Both the position numbers and the translations under genes were made by a program. A stretch of DNA of 12,298 nt from Acidobacteriaceae bacterium (lineage in GTDB: Bacteria > Acidobacteriota > Terriglobia > Terriglobales > Acidobacteriaceae), in the NCBI GenBank assembly GCA_030040115.1, contig JASHUH010000062.1:1-12298 (forward strand), given 5' to 3'. Below are positions 1 through 7,195 of this stretch, piece by piece (the stretch's first letter is position 1; every line of letters starts with the position of its first letter). The notes under the pieces are model-generated. The model saw only the letters and a list, made by a program, of their open reading frames with translations, was not told where the DNA came from and made no database searches.

Positions 1-235
1 GGAGACTGGCAGGGCGGCGGGGATTAAAACGCGCCATCATCGCCGTTGCTCACAGCATGTTGGTCATCGGCTACCAGATGCTCAAGACCAACCAAGGGTA
101 TCGGGAACTGGGGGCAAATTATCTCGACCAACTCCACAGAGAGGGCCTTCAGCGTTATCACATCAAGCGCCTGCAGAATCTTGGCTTCGCCGTCACACTT
201 CAGCCCGCTCTTGCTATCTCCTGAGAATCATTTTC
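1..235 (+). mobile_element. 3' end of an IS110-family insertion sequence (partial, right boundary approximate)
   Basis: The window opens inside an insertion sequence. The only coding part visible is the C-terminus of its transposase (3-224). IS110-group elements usually have a short non-coding end after the transposase stop, so the element probably ends within roughly 20 bp of position 224. That fits the point where the opposing TIR reading frame stops looking like its family (about 235-245). The exact edge cannot be fixed because the other end and the empty site are not visible. IS110 elements generally lack the long terminal inverted repeats of DDE elements, and none is seen here. Confidence 0.6.
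3..224 (+). CDS. IS110-family transposase, C-terminal fragment
   Basis: Seventy-three residues run open from the window edge to TGA at 222-224. The block KRAIIAVAHSMLVIGYQMLK followed by YRELGANYLDQL, YHIKRLQNLGF and VTLQPA is the characteristic C-terminal end of IS110/IS116/IS902 (Transposase_20) recombinases. The Ala-His-Ser and Tyr-x-x-Leu spacing and the closing RLxxLGF-x-VTL pattern are what I recognise. IS110 enzymes use a RuvC-like DEDD domain plus a C-terminal serine-containing domain and, in members studied so far, a bridge RNA. The catalytic N-terminal part lies outside the window. The last 25 bp overlap, tail to tail, the out-of-frame end of the TIR gene on the other strand, as expected if this element inserted into that gene. 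Intactness of the full transposase cannot be judged. Confidence 0.85.
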   Translation, partial: RLAGRRGLKRAIIAVAHSMLVIGYQMLKTNQGYRELGANYLDQLHREGLQRYHIKRLQNLGFAVTLQPALAIS

Positions 236-910
236 GAGAGAGGCCACTCCGGCGAGCGTCGCAAACGTGAGAACCAGCGCCGCGGAGACTGCGACAACAA
301 CGCGAACTTGCCGGTGGCGTCGCTGCTCTTCACGCCGTTTCAAGTCGTCGTAATTGACGCCAAGAATGCCGGCGGCCAGTTTCAGCTTGGCGCCTGTCTT
401 TCCGTCCCTCCCCGGCCGGGCATCGGCCGCGATCGGCTCCGTCGGTTGCGATTTGTCGAGATGACCATCAGCTCCCAGTGCGTACTTCAGCAACTCGGGA
501 AAACACTCCGATTCGACATCGAAACCAGGTTTGCCGTCCGCCGCATTCGGCTCCCCACCGACGATCAGAGCAAGGACACGATCAGCGCGTCCGAGTTTTT
601 TAAAATCCAGGATCTCCTGGTTGACCCAATGCGAACTGGCTGAGCGCGGCGAGCAAATCACAATCAGATTGCGGGACTGTTGTAACGCCGAGCTGATTGT
701 CGAACTGAGGTTCGAGCTTGTGGAGAGCTCCTCGCGGTCGCGAAAAACGGGAAAAATCTTTGGTGGGATCGGCTCACCAAGCCCATTTGCGCCGCCGGTG
801 AGCGCCTTAGGCACTTTGTAAGTTTCCAGGGCCTTGTGCAGCCAGTTGCCCCATTTCCGATCAGCGTGGCTGTAACTGATAAACGCCCAATATTTGAGGC
901 CGGGGTTCAT
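200..910 (-). CDS. TIR-domain protein with C-terminal membrane anchor, 3'-truncated by IS110 insertion
   Basis: The remaining frame gives 236 residues. Residues 6-115 form a TIR domain of the bacterial TIR_2 type: AFISYSHAD (9-17), FRDREEL (56-62), and SSHWVNQEILDF (92-103), where Glu99 is the likely NADase-type glutamate. A basic linker KRREEQRRHRQ (191-201) precedes one hydrophobic segment (about 202-222). In related proteins this arrangement continues into a large C-terminal region, often WD40, TPR or sulfatase-like repeats. Here the frame ends 14 residues after the membrane segment, with the stop inside the IS110 transposase gene, so the sensor or effector part appears lost. I prefer the start at 910 because AGGA lies 6 nt upstream. 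An in-frame ATG at 934 would add 8 residues. Many bacterial TIR proteins hydrolyse NAD+ in defence or signalling, but activity here is inferred only from motifs. Confidence 0.8.
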   Translation of the reverse strand: MNPGLKYWAFISYSHADRKWGNWLHKALETYKVPKALTGGANGLGEPIPPKIFPVFRDREELSTSSNLSSTISSALQQSRNLIVICSPRSASSHWVNQEILDFKKLGRADRVLALIVGGEPNAADGKPGFDVESECFPELLKYALGADGHLDKSQPTEPIAADARPGRDGKTGAKLKLAAGILGVNYDDLKRREEQRRHRQVRVVVAVSAALVLTFATLAGVASLENDSQEIARAG

Positions 911-1119
911 CGATGGTCCTAGGGAAGGGTACATCTGGTGTTTACAGGATTCCTGGGTCGCCGGTCAACCGAAAAGAAGAATACCTTGCGGAGGGTGGCG
1001 TTTGATGCAACGGAAAAACGTGAGGATCGGCTCTTCTCGCAGCTTTCAGGGGCCGGGCCGAAGGGAGGGAAGACACGAATTGGTTTCAACCAGTGGAGGG
1101 AGATTGGCGGTCGAGCTCG

Positions 1120-2748
1120 TCATAGCGTTTTGTTATCAGCGTTGGCGAGGGTGGTGTCCGGGGCGGCGCGGGACCAGCCGATGCGGAAATCTTTGACGTC
1201 GTGCAGAGCGAATGCGCCTTGGGCGGAGCGGGGAGCGGTGATGGCGAAGAAATCGGCGCGGTCGACATCGGTGAGCGAAAACGCGGGGCGGGCGTCGGGG
1301 GCAGCGTTGGCGATTTCGACGTGGCTCATTTCGAGATTGCGCATGTGACGGAGGAAGAAGCCGGAGGCCGGCGTGGGGCCGAAACGGCCAGGATCGGGAT
1401 AGCCGTCTTCCAGCTCGGGAGGCTGGATTTGGGCTTGAGCGGCCGTGCCGCCGCCAGCGGTCTCGATGTAGATGCTATCGAGCTTGACGTCTTCGATGGG
1501 GTAATTAGGGATGCCGGTCAGAATGGAGCTCTGCGGGCCGGGCGCGTTGTGGCAGTCGAGATTGCTGATGAGGATGCGGCGCATGGCGCCGATTTTGGTG
1601 GTCTCCTTGGGGCCGCGCAGGCGCGCGCCCAGGCGCAGGAAGAGCGGGCCGCAGCCGAGGTCGCGCATGGTGGTGTTGGAGATGGTGAGGTCCTCGAGCA
1701 AAGCGCCGTCGACGGATTCGAGCGCGTAGCCGAGACAGCCCTCGAACACGCAGCCGGTAATAGTGATGTTGATGAAGCCGCCGTTCGATTCGGTGCCGAA
1801 CTTGATGCGGCCGGTACCATGGCCGCGCACGCCGGGCGGAAATTCTTTGAACGTGCCGTCGAGGATTGTGCCGAGCTGGTAAGTTCCGGTGACCCAGCAG
1901 TTGGCGATGGTGAGGTTCTTTGTGGCGCGAGCGTAGCCGAGGGCGTAGCTGGACTTGGGGCAGATGCCGTCATCCCACGGCGAGTTGACGGTGCAATTGG
2001 AGACGCGGACGTTCTGACAGCAGTCGATGTCCATGCCGTCGCGATCGGTGTCGATTTTGAGATTCTCGATGGTGAGGTTGTCGGCGCCGGTGAGGAGCAG
2101 GCCGAAGTGGCCGCCCTTGAGGATGGAGAAGTCGCGAAAGATGACGTTGCGGCAGTTTTTGAGGGCGATGGACTTGTTGCCCACGCCGGGCTGCTCGGCG
2201 ACGTAGACGGGATAATTGCCGCGGGCAATGCGGCCGGCGCCGAAGCTGAGGCCCTTGCCGTAGATAAGGCCAGACCCGGTGATGCTGAGGTCGTGCAGGT
2301 CTTCGCCCCAGAGAAGGGAATTGTGCCAATGGTTGTGGCCGAAGTCCTGATAGGGCTCCCATGGGGCGTTGGGCTCAGCGGCGTCGTAGCTTCCGCCGTT
2401 GTAGCCGGTGGATTGGCCGGGGAGCGGAGAATCGGCAGCGAGGATGGTGGCGCCCTGATCGAGATGCAGGTGGACGTTGCTTTTGAGGTGAATGGAGAAG
2501 CAGAGATAGGTTCCGGCGGGGAAGACGACGAGGCCGCCGCCAGCGGTTGCAGCGGCTTCAATGGCGCGATTGACGGCTGGGGTGTCGAGGGTTTTGCCGT
2601 CCCCCGCGGCGCCGTATTGGCGCACGTTGAAGAGGGCGCCGGAAGCGGCTGCGGCTTGCGCCTGAGCAGGCAGGGCGAGGGCGGCGCTGGCGGCGCCGAG
2701 GCTGCCGGTGCGCAGGAGGTCACGGCGGAGGGAATTGAAGATGGTCAT
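1120..2748 (-). CDS. Tat-exported glycoside hydrolase family 28-like (polygalacturonase-type) protein
   Basis: A 542-residue protein. The N-terminus MTIFNSLRRDLLRTG followed by an Ala-rich stretch to about residue 35 is a twin-arginine (Arg8-Arg9) export signal. The mature start FNVRQYGAAGDGKTLDT (40-56) then VVFPAGTYL is the usual opening of GH28/pectate-lyase-like right-handed beta-helix enzymes. GH28 acid residues are recognisable: the NTD-like loop DTDRDGMDID (233-242) and WDDGICPKSS (258-267, Asp259 and Asp260). The canonical GHG is replaced by GRIKFGTESNGG (313-324). Likely substrates are pectic or other uronic or rhamnose-containing plant polysaccharides, cleaved outside the cytoplasm. 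The start at 2748 has AGGGA 8 nt upstream and puts the Tat signal at the N-terminus. The frame is open 59 codons further up, but that extension has no family character. No neighbouring sugar-use genes are visible, so it appears to be a lone gene. Confidence 0.85.
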   Translation of the reverse strand: MTIFNSLRRDLLRTGSLGAASAALALPAQAQAAAASGALFNVRQYGAAGDGKTLDTPAVNRAIEAAATAGGGLVVFPAGTYLCFSIHLKSNVHLHLDQGATILAADSPLPGQSTGYNGGSYDAAEPNAPWEPYQDFGHNHWHNSLLWGEDLHDLSITGSGLIYGKGLSFGAGRIARGNYPVYVAEQPGVGNKSIALKNCRNVIFRDFSILKGGHFGLLLTGADNLTIENLKIDTDRDGMDIDCCQNVRVSNCTVNSPWDDGICPKSSYALGYARATKNLTIANCWVTGTYQLGTILDGTFKEFPPGVRGHGTGRIKFGTESNGGFINITITGCVFEGCLGYALESVDGALLEDLTISNTTMRDLGCGPLFLRLGARLRGPKETTKIGAMRRILISNLDCHNAPGPQSSILTGIPNYPIEDVKLDSIYIETAGGGTAAQAQIQPPELEDGYPDPGRFGPTPASGFFLRHMRNLEMSHVEIANAAPDARPAFSLTDVDRADFFAITAPRSAQGAFALHDVKDFRIGWSRAAPDTTLANADNKTL

Positions 2749-3200
2749 GAGCCAGATCCCTGGAGCGAAGGATTGAAGATGAACGCGCGCCAGAAGCACA
2801 CATCCGTCGAGAGGAATGACTTCTTCGAGCGGAGCCATCTTATCATCCGGGCCGCCGCTGGAGAGCGAAACGAAGAAGAGCGCCGTTTCGGATTGCCAGT
2901 GGGAATTGACTGGGTGGTCTTTCATCTTGGCGCGGGCGCCCGCGAAGTTGTCAGTTTGGCGTTTGCGTCAGCCGCGCTGCCCGGCGCCTTGGCTCCCGGA
3001 AAGGCTCTTTCCAGTCTCTCGACCAATTTGCGGGTATCCATCAGCGAATTCAGGGGGGCCGGCGACCGGCTCGCTCGGCAACCTGCGGGACGGGAATCCG
3101 CACCACAGGAATGCTTTGTGATGACGCGCACACTTGTGAGTTGCCATGGGTGGACAGCCGTTGCAAAACGGGATCAAAATATTGGGCGGAGGGTCAGAAT
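2749..3200. other. 452-bp stretch without a convincing gene
   Basis: This interval separates the GH28 start from the next small gene and should carry the promoters of both. On the minus strand the GH28 frame stays open to 2925. A second frame (2922-3131) includes an ATG at 3041 that would give 39 residues beginning MDTRKLVERLERAFPG, but neither has a good ribosome site or a family I recognise. They could be chance frames in GC-rich DNA or remnants of a decayed gene. I see no clear -35/-10 pair, repeat or RNA structure. Confidence 0.4.
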
Positions 3201-3389
3201 ATGAAGCCCTTTCTTCAGCTCAATTTGGTAAGCGAAAAAGAGAAGGCCGAGGCGGCAAAGAATCCTCCCGATCAAGAGAAGGAAGAAGCCAACCCCGTCG
3301 TCACGGACCAGAACCTGAACCGGATGGTGAACCGGTTCACGCACAAGGCGGCGACCCGGAGCGGCGGCCCCGGCATTTTCTCGAAATGA
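3201..3389 (+). CDS. small hypothetical protein, 62 aa, charged, conserved-looking C-terminus
   Basis: The start ATG at 3201 has an excellent ribosome site: GGAGG with an 8-nt spacer. The frame is open further upstream but the strong site decides this start. The product begins MKPFLQLNLV, has a highly charged middle (residues 11-30, EKEKAEAAK and QEKEEA) that is probably disordered, and ends LNRMVNRFTHKAA then RSGGPGIFSK. I have a general memory of small acidobacterial proteins with such a Gly-Ile-Phe-Ser-Lys terminus, but no function is known to me. There is no signal peptide, membrane segment or cysteine. It is flanked by a hairpin that starts in its stop codon. No partner gene shares its strand nearby. 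The gene is supported mainly by the ribosome site and the terminator-like hairpin. Confidence 0.6.
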   Translation: MKPFLQLNLVSEKEKAEAAKNPPDQEKEEANPVVTDQNLNRMVNRFTHKAATRSGGPGIFSK

Positions 3390-3410
3390 GGCGTTTTGGG
3401 TAGCGCCTCA
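3387..3410 (+). terminator. hairpin starting in the stop codon, possible terminator
   Basis: TGAGGCG (3387-3393) pairs perfectly with CGCCTCA (3404-3410) around a 10-nt loop. The TGA stop of the 62-aa gene is part of the left arm. There is no T-tract after it, so this may be a 3'-end stabilising stem or a weak terminator rather than a classical intrinsic one. Confidence 0.4.
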
Positions 3411-3619
3411 CCGGAGGGCGCCCAAGGTTGCGGTTTTGTCGCGCATAGGCAACCGGCCAGCCCTGGTGCGGGAGTTCTGCGTGAATAAAGCATGACCGAA
3501 CGCCCGCGGTTCGCGCGGTTCCCCCGTGTGGGTGTGGAAGTCCTGCCCTTACTACAGCGAAATCACACTCTTCGCGGGCCCGGTTCAAGGCGGATCTTCT
3601 GCGCAACGCGCCCATGGGG

Positions 3620-3895
3620 TTAAGAAACAACCTGACCTAGCAGCCGCAGTCCCTTACTGATGACCTTCAGTTTGGCGTCGAGGCGTTCCGATTCCGAGGC
3701 CGACATCGGCAACGAGGCGCGGATTTTTGCAATCTGCTGGTACGCTTTGCGCGCGTTCTGCGTATTGCGCGCAATAGCCTCGGGCTCGGTGCGCTCAAGA
3801 GCCATTTGTGTGAAGGTGATGGCGAGATCCGCGTCTGAGAAGAGGATTTCGACGCTCACGCGGTTGAAATTGTCCCGCGGATCGCAATCTTGCAT
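3620..3895 (-). CDS. small helical hypothetical protein, 91 aa
   Basis: The product starts MQDCDPRDNFNRVSVEILF and continues with two or three amphipathic helices: DADLAITFTQMALER (about 21-35), ARNTQNARKAYQQIAKIRAS (about 42-61) and the C-terminal ESERLDAKLKVISKGLRLLG. The phrase FSDADLAxTF and the NARKAY segment match small uncharacterised proteins that I recall as common in acidobacteria. I know no function. Two consecutive ATG codons occur at 3898 and 3895. AAGGGG lies 3 nt before the first and 6 nt before the second, so 3895 is preferred. A TACAAT hexamer sits about 20 nt upstream of the ribosome site and could be a -10 element, though no good -35 accompanies it. There is no signal peptide or membrane segment, so the protein is probably cytoplasmic. 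Confidence 0.65.
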   Translation of the reverse strand: MQDCDPRDNFNRVSVEILFSDADLAITFTQMALERTEPEAIARNTQNARKAYQQIAKIRASLPMSASESERLDAKLKVISKGLRLLGQVVS

Positions 3896-4032
3896 CATGC
3901 ACCCCTTTTTGTATTCCGGTTTATTGTAGCCCGGTTTGATTTCGCCCCTTTCCATTTGACCCGAAAGAGAGCCGTGGCAAGCTCCAGACATTTTTGTGGG
4001 GTGCTCGACGATGAAACCCACGCGCGCCGCGC

Positions 4033-4177
4033 TTGCGGTTGAGCCAGTGGCTTTAGCGCAATGCCGCGGTCGCCCTGGTGATGGCGCCGGGAGCGTTGGA
4101 GTGGTTTTGCGTAGGCAGCGATTGGTCTTCGGGAGCCGCCTGGCAGTCGAGAGCGTAGCCCTTACGCAATGCGGCGG
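4033..4177. repeat. two imperfect direct copies of a ~35-bp intergenic sequence
   Basis: Copies at 4033-4067 and 4143-4177 share the core GCGCAATGC / ACGCAATGC preceded by GGCTTTA / GCCCTTA and followed by GC-rich CGCGG / GGCGG. They lie 110 bp apart in the non-coding stretch between two minus-strand genes. They resemble the diverged AAAGCC/GGCTTT-type intergenic repeats of acidobacterial genomes, but that link is from memory. The rest of 4022-4268 holds no gene I can support. Confidence 0.35.
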
Positions 4178-4268
4178 CGGACGAGCTTTTTCACCAGCCT
4201 GAAATGGTTGCGCTTCTCAAGACCAGCTTGGCGACGCGGACCCATGCCAGGCTTTTCGACACAGGATA

Positions 4269-4295
4269 AAACCAGATGCCACCGCAGTCTGGTTT
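4269..4295 (-). terminator. hairpin at the end of the aminopeptidase gene
   Basis: AAACCAGA (4269-4276) and TCTGGTTT (4288-4295) form a perfect 8-bp stem with an 11-nt loop. On the minus strand the stem begins within the TAA stop of the aminopeptidase gene and is followed by a short TTTTAT stretch, so it is a plausible rho-independent terminator of moderate strength. Confidence 0.45.
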
Positions 4296-6951
4296 AGAAA
4301 GCCGCCTGCGACGCGCCTTGCGCGCCCAGCCAGTCTTTGAGCTTCGGCTCCTGCAGACGGCGGAACTCGATGCACCCGTCGATATGTTCGATGGCGTGCT
4401 TCAAGGCTACGTCTGCGGCGGGAACTTTGTGGGTGGCGAAGAAGCTCTCCACATCGTCGCGCGCGGCGGCGGAGCAGAAGCCGCCTGTGCCCTCCACCAG
4501 AATGGAGCCCATGGACGTGGTCAACTGCGTCTGCACTTTGTCCCAATTATCCTTGATGTAGTCCCAGGCCTCCTGGCGCGACTCCGGCATTTCCAGCGCA
4601 ATGGCGAGCTGGATGGCCGCATCCTGATTGCGCACCTTGCCGGAAACGGCGAAGCTGAGCGCGCGGCGCACCAGTGCCGGGTTTTCGAACTCGGCCAGCA
4701 TGCGCAAGGCGCCCTCCTGGAATTCAGGATTGTTGGAGGTTTCGTAGACGTTCTGGAGCTGGTCGAAGAGCTGCGCATTGCCGTGTTCGGCGGCGACGGC
4801 GAGAGCGGTTTGGCCCAGCGTGGGCTCGACCGAGGAGGGATTGGCCAAGTATTGCTGGGTAATGCGGTTGGCTTCGGCAAGCACGGTGGGGTCTTTGCCA
4901 AAGTAGCCGAGCACGCGGAAGAGGTTGGCGCGAAGCTGGCGCTTGTCGGGCGAGTCATTGGGCGAAGGAGAGCCGAGCTTGAGGTATTCGGGCTCGAAGG
5001 TGCGCCGGATCCAGGCGGCCAGGGCGTCGCGCTCCTCGGGCGTGGCGGCCAGTTCGTCGTTAATCGTGCCGGTGGGGCTCAGGGCGCTGGAAATGACCTC
5101 CGCGTTCTGATCGGCTTTGAGTGCGGCGGCGAGATTGAGATAATCGCCCACCGTGGCTTGGCCGGCGCGGACCCGCGCCCACTCGTCGCCCGCCAGGCTG
5201 ATGCGCTCGATGGGCTGGAGGCCGGTTTCCACCTGATCGACCAGCGCCTGATATTGCGCGGGGGCGTAGGCCGAGCGGTAATACCCTTTACCGCCCGCGT
5301 TGGCGTAGAAAAGGCTCGCCTGAGGCGCCTTGAGGGAAGTTGTCTCGGGGCCGAGCAGCTCGCAGTCCTCACTGACGGAACCGGTTTTGAAACACACCGG
5401 CAGGGTCCACTTTTCATCGACCGGCGCGGTCGAGTCAGGATTAAGGAAGAAGCGCTTTTGCGTAACGGATACGCGGCCGCCGGAGGGCGCACCAAAGGTG
5501 AGTATGGGCTCGCCGGGCTCAAGCACCAATGACTCCATGACCTGGTCGACCGGTTTGTGGCTGGTCTCGGTTTGCGCGTTCCAAAAGTCCTGCGCCGTGG
5601 CGTTCGAATATGCGTGCGCGGTGAGGTAAGCGTGCACGCCCTTTTGAAACATCTCAGGGCCGAGATAATTTTCGACCGTAAGTAGGACGTCGCTGGCTTT
5701 GTAATAGGTGATGTCGTCGAAGAGCTGGTTGATTTCGGCGGGCGTGTTGGCGAGGGGCGCGCGGATGGAGCGCGTGGTGGGCTGGGCGTCGAAATTGAGG
5801 GTGGACTGCTCGTCGCCAGCCACCACCTGCGGCATCTTCCATTCCGGATGCATGGCGGCGACGGTCTTGGTCTCCATCCAGGTGGCGAAGCCCTCATTGA
5901 GCCAGATGTTGTTCCACCACTCCATGGTCACCAGGTCGCCGAACCACTGGTGGGCCATTTCGTGCGCCACCACGAGCGCCACATTCTGCTTGGCGCCGAC
6001 GGAGGCGGTTTTCGCATCGAGGAGCAGATCGGTTTCGCGGTAGGTGATGGCGCCGAAGTTCTCCATCGCTCCGGCTTCGAAATCGGGGATGGCGATGAGA
6101 TCGAGCTTTTTGAGCGGATAGGGAATGCCGAAGTAATGGTCGTAGTAGTGAAGCGCGAACTTGGCCACGCTCAACGCATAGGGCGTGTACGCTACTTTTT
6201 CGGGCGTGGCGCAGACGCGAATGGAGACGTTGTCTGAAGTTCCCGCCGTGCACTGAAATTGGCCCACCAGAAAAGCGACCAGATAGCTGGACATTTTGGG
6301 CGTGGCGCTGAATTCGAGCGTATGCTGGCTGGGGCTGGGACCGGGCGTGTCCGAGACGATCTGGCCATTCGAAATGGCGGTGTCGGTCTTAGGCACGATG
6401 AGGGTGACGGCGAAGACCGCCTTGAACGCCGGCTCATCGAAGCAGGGAAAAGCGCGCCGGGCGTCGGTAGGCTCGAATTGCGTCACCGCGTAACGGTGGC
6501 CGTCGGCCTTGGAGAGATAAAAGCCGCGTAGCTCACTGTTCAAAATGCCGGTGAAGTGGATCTCCAGCGTGGCCGTGCCCGCGGCGAGCGTGTGGGGGAA
6601 GGTAAAGGTGGCCTGCTCTCGATCCGGATCGAGAGACACCGCGCCGGTTTGCCGCGGCCCGTTGGGAAGAATGATTACCGATTGGAATTTGAGCTCGGCG
6701 GCGTTGAGGGTGATGGAGTTAATCGGCTGCTCGATGTTCACGTTGATCCGCTCCACGCCGGAGAAGGTAGCGGTGGCGAGATCGGGCGTGAGGGTTAGAG
6801 TGTATTGGACGGGGACCACGTTCGTGGGCAACCGCTGCGCATGAGCGCCGGGAGGCGCAATGAAAAGCAGGCAAGCCGGCACGATGGCCCCGGCGGCAGC
6901 CCGGCCGCGCGTCAAAGAGCGCGCAAGAGCGAGAAGGCGGCAGATTTTCAT
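4294..6951 (-). CDS. secreted M1-family zinc aminopeptidase (PepN/ERAP-type)
   Basis: An 885-residue protein, the usual length for the family. Residues 1-38 are a Sec signal peptide ending AHA before Gln39, so the enzyme probably works in the periplasm or is exported. The beta-rich N-terminal domain begins LPTNVVPVQYTLTLTPDL. The catalytic domain has the substrate-anchoring GAMEN (294-298), the zinc site HEMAH (330-334) with the third ligand Glu353 in NEGFATW exactly 18 residues after the second His, and the transition-state Tyr416 in ITYYK. The C-terminal ~350 residues have the helical ERAP1_C-like character. It removes N-terminal amino acids from peptides. The start at 6951 is chosen because GAGGA precedes it by 4 nt and the signal peptide then starts at Met1; the frame is open 48 codons further upstream. 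It is divergent from the EamA transporter across 244 bp, and a hairpin begins in its stop codon. Confidence 0.93.
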   Translation of the reverse strand: MKICRLLALARSLTRGRAAAGAIVPACLLFIAPPGAHAQRLPTNVVPVQYTLTLTPDLATATFSGVERINVNIEQPINSITLNAAELKFQSVIILPNGPRQTGAVSLDPDREQATFTFPHTLAAGTATLEIHFTGILNSELRGFYLSKADGHRYAVTQFEPTDARRAFPCFDEPAFKAVFAVTLIVPKTDTAISNGQIVSDTPGPSPSQHTLEFSATPKMSSYLVAFLVGQFQCTAGTSDNVSIRVCATPEKVAYTPYALSVAKFALHYYDHYFGIPYPLKKLDLIAIPDFEAGAMENFGAITYRETDLLLDAKTASVGAKQNVALVVAHEMAHQWFGDLVTMEWWNNIWLNEGFATWMETKTVAAMHPEWKMPQVVAGDEQSTLNFDAQPTTRSIRAPLANTPAEINQLFDDITYYKASDVLLTVENYLGPEMFQKGVHAYLTAHAYSNATAQDFWNAQTETSHKPVDQVMESLVLEPGEPILTFGAPSGGRVSVTQKRFFLNPDSTAPVDEKWTLPVCFKTGSVSEDCELLGPETTSLKAPQASLFYANAGGKGYYRSAYAPAQYQALVDQVETGLQPIERISLAGDEWARVRAGQATVGDYLNLAAALKADQNAEVISSALSPTGTINDELAATPEERDALAAWIRRTFEPEYLKLGSPSPNDSPDKRQLRANLFRVLGYFGKDPTVLAEANRITQQYLANPSSVEPTLGQTALAVAAEHGNAQLFDQLQNVYETSNNPEFQEGALRMLAEFENPALVRRALSFAVSGKVRNQDAAIQLAIALEMPESRQEAWDYIKDNWDKVQTQLTTSMGSILVEGTGGFCSAAARDDVESFFATHKVPAADVALKHAIEHIDGCIEFRRLQEPKLKDWLGAQGASQAAF

Positions 6952-7195
6952 CGGTTCCTCAGAGGATTGGGCATGAGTTTCTCGAGCAAGGGGCCCTCCA
7001 ATGGCGCGTGCATGGACTCTCATTCGTTTTGGGCCCGCGTTGCGGAGATCTTTCCGGAATACCGTGAGAACAAGGAAAACCGGGAGGCGAACCACTGTTT
7101 TTACGCGCTTCGCGCCACCCCGCTTCTAATCTTCCTATTGTAGGCCAGCGGCAGCGCCGCGTTCGAGGTAAGCAACAGACCTGCCGGACGATACG

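Noticed and set aside
1201..3204. A 667-codon open frame on the plus strand
   Set aside because: It lies antisense to the clearly recognisable GH28 gene, has Gly/Ala/Val/Glu-rich low-information composition, and matches no family. It is a shadow produced by the codon bias of the real gene.
3560..3605. GGTTCAAGG resembling a tRNA T-loop
   Set aside because: The flanking bases do not form a T-stem and no anticodon or acceptor arm can be drawn.
3337..3630. Minus-strand open frame of 97 codons between the two small genes
   Set aside because: No good ribosome site, Arg/Pro-rich composition typical of chance frames, and it overlaps the 3' end of the better-supported 62-aa gene.
4276..5532. A 418-codon open frame on the plus strand
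   Set aside because: Antisense to the M1 aminopeptidase C-terminal region and without family features.
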